Positions 7,323 to 11,299 of a DNA stretch of 11,299 nt are shown one piece after another. The stretch lies in NCBI GenBank assembly GCA_013001805.1, contig JABDLW010000560.1:1-11299 (forward strand), in the 5' to 3' direction. Made by a program: the position numbers and the translations under genes. Positions within the stretch are counted from its first letter, which is position 1; the number at the start of each line of letters is the position of its first letter. Below the pieces are notes generated by a model. That model had not been told where the DNA came from and ran no database searches. It was given only the letters and a program-made list of their open reading frames with translations. Source of the DNA: Saprospiraceae bacterium (lineage in GTDB: Bacteria; Bacteroidota; Bacteroidia; Chitinophagales; Saprospiraceae).

Positions 7323-8822
7323 TTAAGTAACGCCATTCTCAGATTTTTCTTGTCCCCCGTCAACAGGCAGGTCCAAAATAAAACTACTTCCTTCTCCCAG
7401 TTCGCTGATGACTTCAATATTGCCCTTATGCGCACCAACCATAGTTTTGACATAACTCAAGCCCAGACCAAACCCCTTCACATCGTGGAGGTTACCGGTA
7501 TGTACTCTATAGAACTTATCAAAAATATGTTTTCGCTGGTCATTAGTCATTCCAATACCTTTATCCCGAATGATAATCCGCATACTGCCATTGATGCTTT
7601 CTGTAATCACTTTTATCTCGGGTTTTTCGGGTGAATATTTGTTGGCATTGTCTAGCAAATTATGAATGATATTGGTGATATGGGTTTGATCAGCTACGAT
7701 CGTCGGTCGTGTTGCTTTCAATTCAGCCGTGACGTGACCACCTTTTTTTTCCACCTGAAGGTTGGCATTTTCTACTGCCTGCATTATGATATCATGGACA
7801 TTAATCGGCGCCTTCCGAAGTTTAAAGTCTTTTTTCTCAAGGAGAGCCATCTGCAATACCTTCTCTACCTGATTCAACATGCGGCTATTTTCTTGTTTAA
7901 TTATCTGAGCAAACCGTCCCACTTTTGATGGCTGATCTACGATCATGGGACTGGTGATTGAATCGGCTGCCAGATTGATCGTAGCAATGGGTGTCTTAAA
8001 CTCGTGTGTCATATTGTTGATAAAATCCGTCCGCATTTCCGAGAGTTTCTTTTGCCTTAAGATCACATAGATCGTGTAAGCAAAACAGAAGAGAATGATC
8101 GCGGTAAAAAGTACAGATCCCAGAATAGTAGGCCATACATCCTTAAACAAGATGCTGTTTCGGTGAGGAAAATTGATGTACAACATACCGGGTACTTCCT
8201 CATCGGTTTCGAAAAGTGAAATTTTGTACAATGAGTTGTACAGGCTTTTGTTTATTGGTGTATTGGTATATTGAGTGCCTTCTTCTGCTACCACAAAATT
8301 ATCGTCAATGATGACGAAACTTTTACTCTTATTAGAGTAGACACCATAATTATAACCTATGAATATGCCCCGTTTATTCAATTGGCGCTTGATGGAATTC
8401 GAGAGCCTTTTGATATCGATCCTTTCGGCCAGGTCTTTGGACTGCAATAGTTTGCTAACTTCCAAACCCTCCAAGAGACTGATGTTTTGCTGGAAGCGAC
8501 TACGGCTTTTGCTCATCAGATTGGCAATATCATTGGCTATGTTGGTGCTGTCACTCAGTCCACCTTTCCGGTAATAGAAATCTAGCTTGGAATTGGCTGA
8601 ATAACCACTAGCAAAATCATGGCCTAACACATCCAGGTCCAGCGTGCTTTCGCTTGCTCTTAAGTCTTTTTCGACATGATTGAGTGCAGAGTACACTTCC
8701 TCACGGAATTTATCTTCATTGAGATTAATGCTGTAGTTGATCCATCGGCTCTGAATGACTATGATGCCAAGCAAGGATATGGTCATAAGACCAATTAAAA
8801 TCGATATGAAATTTTTCTGCAT
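7323..8822 (-). CDS. Membrane sensor histidine kinase (RprX-like)
   Basis: 499 residues from the ATG at 8822 (the frame extends one codon to TTG at 8825, which I do not use). An N-terminal membrane segment (about 5-25), a periplasmic stretch of about 200 residues without a sensor domain I recognise, and a second membrane segment (about 229-255) lead into the kinase core. The H box is MTHEFKTPIATINLAADSI with His273; the ATP-binding domain shows the N box (Asn388, Asn392 in HNLLDNANKYS), DKGIGM at 420-425, FDKFYR at 434-439 and GFGLGL at 450-455. The second membrane segment runs directly into the dimerisation helix with little room for a HAMP domain. It should phosphorylate the downstream regulator. 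The signal is unknown; the large periplasmic part suggests an envelope cue. Confidence 0.93.
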   Translation of the reverse strand: MQKNFISILIGLMTISLLGIIVIQSRWINYSINLNEDKFREEVYSALNHVEKDLRASESTLDLDVLGHDFASGYSANSKLDFYYRKGGLSDSTNIANDIANLMSKSRSRFQQNISLLEGLEVSKLLQSKDLAERIDIKRLSNSIKRQLNKRGIFIGYNYGVYSNKSKSFVIIDDNFVVAEEGTQYTNTPINKSLYNSLYKISLFETDEEVPGMLYINFPHRNSILFKDVWPTILGSVLFTAIILFCFAYTIYVILRQKKLSEMRTDFINNMTHEFKTPIATINLAADSITSPMIVDQPSKVGRFAQIIKQENSRMLNQVEKVLQMALLEKKDFKLRKAPINVHDIIMQAVENANLQVEKKGGHVTAELKATRPTIVADQTHITNIIHNLLDNANKYSPEKPEIKVITESINGSMRIIIRDKGIGMTNDQRKHIFDKFYRVHTGNLHDVKGFGLGLSYVKTMVGAHKGNIEVISELGEGSSFILDLPVDGGQEKSENGVT

Positions 8823-9006
8823 CAAAATCTAATCCATCTGTTGTAATCTCAGCGAAACCTCTATGAAAACTGCATTTTAAACCGCAAATTAATTATAATA
8901 AAGATCGGCATTTTTGGCTTTAACGCTGATTTAACTTTTGTCGCCCAGAGCATTTTGCTACTTTCTAAGTAACTTTACTGCATATAATCTAAACTAGGAT
9001 CAAGTC
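8823..9006. promoter_or_regulatory. Divergent promoter region between histidine kinase and PDZ gene, with ACTTT direct repeats
   Basis: 184 bp without an ORF. Rightward, TAACTTT occurs at 8932-8938 and again at 8970-8976, with a related TACTTT at 8959-8964, so ACTTT occurs three times at 26 and 12 bp spacing. Direct repeats of this kind are typical of OmpR-family operators, but the motif is short and AT-rich. Leftward, TTAATTTG (8891-8884) is one mismatch from TAnnTTTG and about 60 bp ahead of the kinase start. No perfect promoter was seen for the PDZ gene. Confidence 0.4.
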
Positions 9007-9708
9007 ATGAAGGTTTCAGAAGCATTATCAAGAGCTACTCTACTCATCTTATTACTAGTCGCCATTGACAGTCTTCCTTTATATGCACAAAAGGAAAAGA
9101 CCAAAGTCACAATTATCAAGGAGTACTATGACGAAGAGGGTAACAAAGTGGTGAAGACAATCGTGAAGGAGGGCGCTGAAGCAGATGCGATTGATATTGA
9201 CCGGCTGGCAGAAGAACCCGGTAGTGATATTCAGTGGCATAACTTTAATCTTGATGGCATCGATCCGGATTTTCAGGGGTTTAATTTCAACTTTGGAGAA
9301 ACTTTTGATTTAAGATCACTGCTTGATTCTATGGGCTTGGGAAGTTTTGATCTTTTTGATCAAGAGGGCTTTGGTTCCTTTGACGAATTTAATTTAGACC
9401 GCGAGAGTGAATTTCGTCCGAAGCTGGGCATTAAGATTTCCGAATTAGATAGTCAAGCCGGAGTTTTAGTAAATCACGTAATACCAGATTCGCCAGCTCA
9501 TCGTGCTGGTCTGAAAGAAGGTGATGTTATCCTGGCACTCGACAATGAAAAAATAAGCGAGCCTCAGGATGTGATAAAGTATGTCCAAACTCTGGAAGCT
9601 GAAGATGATGTTGTTATCGATGTGTTGAGAGATGGAGAACACAAAGAACTAAAAGCTACTCTGACTCAGTTTAAACCAAAAAAGGAAATAGAAATTCGCA
9701 AAATTTAA
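9007..9708 (+). CDS. Exported PDZ-domain protein
   Basis: A 233-residue protein with an N-terminal signal peptide (hydrophobic LLILLLVAI, probable cleavage near LYA|Q at residue 27), so it acts outside the cytoplasm. A short domain with KVTIIKEYYDEEGNKVVKT (33-51) is followed by a Phe/Asp/Gly/Asn-rich low-complexity linker (about 75-135) and one PDZ domain (about 138-220), recognised by LGIKISELDS, VIPDSPAHRAGLKEGDVILALDNEKI and the closing VLRDGEHKELKATL. There is no protease domain, unlike DegP/HtrA, and no second PDZ. It may bind protein C-termini in the periplasm. It is divergent from a histidine kinase whose sensor part is also periplasmic, so it could be a regulated target or feedback partner (inference). 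The function is not known to me. Confidence 0.88.
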   Translation: MKVSEALSRATLLILLLVAIDSLPLYAQKEKTKVTIIKEYYDEEGNKVVKTIVKEGAEADAIDIDRLAEEPGSDIQWHNFNLDGIDPDFQGFNFNFGETFDLRSLLDSMGLGSFDLFDQEGFGSFDEFNLDRESEFRPKLGIKISELDSQAGVLVNHVIPDSPAHRAGLKEGDVILALDNEKISEPQDVIKYVQTLEAEDDVVIDVLRDGEHKELKATLTQFKPKKEIEIRKI

Positions 9709-9893
9709 TCGGATGGCGAATCCAGTTCTCGAACCCTTGATTAACCTGAATGTCTCAGGGTTAGCTGTGAATAGATTGATCGATAGCGTGGTTGCAGAGT
9801 GCTTGCATGACAGCAGGTGAAAAGGTAGCTGGATAGCTCCTAATTTGTTTAGACCATTTAATAACCGGGAGCCAATTAAGCCCATGTGTGGCT
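9709..9893. other. Convergent intergenic region with two hairpins
   Basis: 185 bp between the end of the PDZ gene and the sprA stop. TAACCTGA (9742-9749) and TCAGGGTTA (9755-9763) form an 8-bp stem with one bulged G and a 5-base loop. Near the sprA end, AAGCC (9878-9882) and GGCTT (9890-9894) form a 5-bp stem with a 7-base loop, which overlaps the sprA stop by one base. Neither is followed by a T-tract, so these are possible, not proven, transcription-end structures. I see no gene here. Confidence 0.35.
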
Positions 9894-11299
9894 TTATTGG
9901 AGGGCAAATTGAATCGTTACACCTGAATTAATATTGGTAATCGGGAAGGACCTTGAAGTGTAGGGAATGGTCTTATTGTAATCAAAGAAGAACCTTAAGC
10001 TTAAAGTTTCACTGACAGCGTACTCCACTGAGGGACTAATCCGGATTTGTTTATTACCGCGTGATGCCTGTGGATCGAGCTCCGTATCAAATTTATGAAT
10101 CAAAGACACGTTGTCGCCGTATGAAAAGTCAAATTTGATCTCCATATCGTTACCTTTCTTAGCATTTGCCGGAGCAGGGTCGTTGCCATTTCGATCCTGG
10201 GCCTGGTCTTGTTCTTGTTGCCTCCTGGACTTTCTCTGTTTGTTTTTCGGTTGTAGAAAGCCAATATTTACATTTTTTAGTTTGTATCCAAAACCAGCCG
10301 TATAATCCGTTCGTTTGGTCTCATTGAGCTGATAGTCAGTGAAGCTCAGGGAGAGATTGCGAGATTTGTTCATGTCGAGCCGAAGCGACATGTCGTTGCG
10401 GGTTTTGATGTTCAGGCCAATTAAGGGAGACATCTGCTCGGTGATGGTGATGTCAGGTATTTCATAACGGCTATAATAGTCCCCGGTAACTTCATTTATA
10501 GTTGAAAAAGTAGGATCAAAATCAAAATCAGTGTTGTAACTATTGACCGATAGCGATGAACGGTATCCATGACTCAAACTCACACTGGAAAAGATATCCT
10601 TGAAGAAGGGTACTTTAGACAGTCCATTGTAGGTAAGCTGCCAATTGGGTTTTGGAGCCTGATCAAAAATGTTCAGCTTGACCTCGTTGATTGGGATATC
10701 TGCATAGGAGGAAATAAAAGCAGGAATTAACACATCCCGTTGATATTTTCCGTAGCCCTGAGTGTATTCTCCACCATCCTGGTCATGCGTAGTGCCTTGC
10801 TCGCCGATTCTCTGAGAAATAATAGAGCGTTGTTGTTCAAAGTCGGTAAAAAGTCCCTCAATGTCATCATTAAACAGTGTGCCCAAAGTGTAGTAGGATA
10901 TATTAAATGACCCTACTTCCCTGGGTGCCAGGTGCTCGAATGGAGCGTCTGGACTGGCCTTCTTAAAATATTCTGAATGGTTTTCAGTGAAACTATAATC
11001 CCAGGTCACTTCGATCCTAAAATCCTGAAATGGCTCGATACTAAGCCCGGCATTCCATTTCTTGGTTTTGTTCAACAAGACTTCCTGGTTGAGGTAAATA
11101 TTCTCGGTAATCCAGTTGTTGTTTGGTTGTATGGCCTCTTCAAACCATGCATCATCGGGTTGCATACCTAAAATAAAAGGATAACCGGGTGAATCCCAAC
11201 CCTTACTCAAACCAAAAAGAGAAGGCGTCGGAGTAAACCCGGGTACGACTGCTCCCAGATTCTCGGTATATTGAAACTTGGCCTTTCGTAAAGCCATCA
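9894..11299 (-). CDS. sprA: SprA/Sov, type IX secretion outer-membrane translocon, C-terminal part (start lies beyond the right edge)
   Basis: The frame runs leftward to a TAA at 9896-9894 and stays open to the right edge; the methionine at 11297 is internal, since SprA is over 2,000 residues. The segment has SprA features I recognise: ALRKAKFQYTENLGAVVPGF, then GWDSPGYPFILGMQPD and WITENIYLNQE, followed by alternating beta-strands to a C-terminal strand ending VTIQFALQ. SprA is the giant beta-barrel pore of the type IX secretion system, which exports gliding adhesins and proteins with C-terminal T9SS signals (established knowledge). A charged Gln/Arg/Asn/Asp-rich loop lies at 10146-10250, between barrel strands. 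SprA marks a Bacteroidota genome. The call rests on the C-terminal 467 residues only. Confidence 0.85.
   Translation of the reverse strand, partial: MALRKAKFQYTENLGAVVPGFTPTPSLFGLSKGWDSPGYPFILGMQPDDAWFEEAIQPNNNWITENIYLNQEVLLNKTKKWNAGLSIEPFQDFRIEVTWDYSFTENHSEYFKKASPDAPFEHLAPREVGSFNISYYTLGTLFNDDIEGLFTDFEQQRSIISQRIGEQGTTHDQDGGEYTQGYGKYQRDVLIPAFISSYADIPINEVKLNIFDQAPKPNWQLTYNGLSKVPFFKDIFSSVSLSHGYRSSLSVNSYNTDFDFDPTFSTINEVTGDYYSRYEIPDITITEQMSPLIGLNIKTRNDMSLRLDMNKSRNLSLSFTDYQLNETKRTDYTAGFGYKLKNVNIGFLQPKNKQRKSRRQQEQDQAQDRNGNDPAPANAKKGNDMEIKFDFSYGDNVSLIHKFDTELDPQASRGNKQIRISPSVEYAVSETLSLRFFFDYNKTIPYTSRSFPITNINSGVTIQFALQ

Noticed and set aside
7350..7928. Two plus-strand open frames opposite the histidine kinase
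   Set aside because: They mirror the conserved ATP-binding and H-box region and have no plausible protein features.
8823..8825. TTG as the histidine kinase start codon
   Set aside because: It adds only one residue; the ATG at 8822 is the simpler start.
9007..9708. The PDZ protein as a DegP/HtrA protease
   Set aside because: There is no trypsin-like domain and no catalytic His-Asp-Ser arrangement; only one PDZ domain is present.
9649..9885. 78-codon leftward open frame over the end of the PDZ gene
   Set aside because: It overlaps PDZ coding sequence, has no recognisable domain and no clear start signal.

Overview
The window looks like a chromosomal housekeeping segment from a member of the Bacteroidota, probably of the Cytophagales type. 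The evidence is a SprA-type outer-membrane translocon protein of the type IX secretion system, a TonB-dependent receptor paired with a DUF4249 lipoprotein, an RprXY-like two-component pair, and TAnnTTTG-type promoter motifs. The assignment rests on gene content only. I see no mobile element, CRISPR array, tRNA or rRNA.

Layout, left to right. Positions 1-4277 carry a leftward run: alanine dehydrogenase (ald), then a large TonB-dependent receptor, then the 5' part of a DUF4249 lipoprotein that runs off the left edge. The receptor and lipoprotein genes are 2 bp apart and surely co-transcribed; ald lies 50 bp upstream of the receptor. A 208-bp divergent region (4278-4485) holds one TAnnTTTG motif facing each way. 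Rightward from it run serC (phosphoserine aminotransferase) and, 18 bp later, a short-chain dehydrogenase-like gene whose catalytic Tyr and Lys positions are Ser and Arg. A leftward histidine kinase and OmpR-type response regulator follow (8822-6542). A small exported PDZ-domain protein is transcribed divergently from the kinase (9007-9708). The right edge (9894-11299) is the C-terminal third or less of sprA, entering from outside the window.

How the genes work together: serC belongs to serine synthesis and ald to alanine/pyruvate interconversion, so both sides of the first divergent region are amino-acid metabolism. The receptor and lipoprotein form an outer-membrane uptake unit of unknown substrate. 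The kinase, regulator and divergent exported PDZ protein look like an envelope-sensing cassette, in which the PDZ protein could be a regulated target or feedback partner, as CpxP is for CpxRA; that is inference from layout. I found no strong sign of a wholly undescribed system. The most rewarding leads are the PDZ/two-component cassette and the non-canonical dehydrogenase fold protein next to serC.
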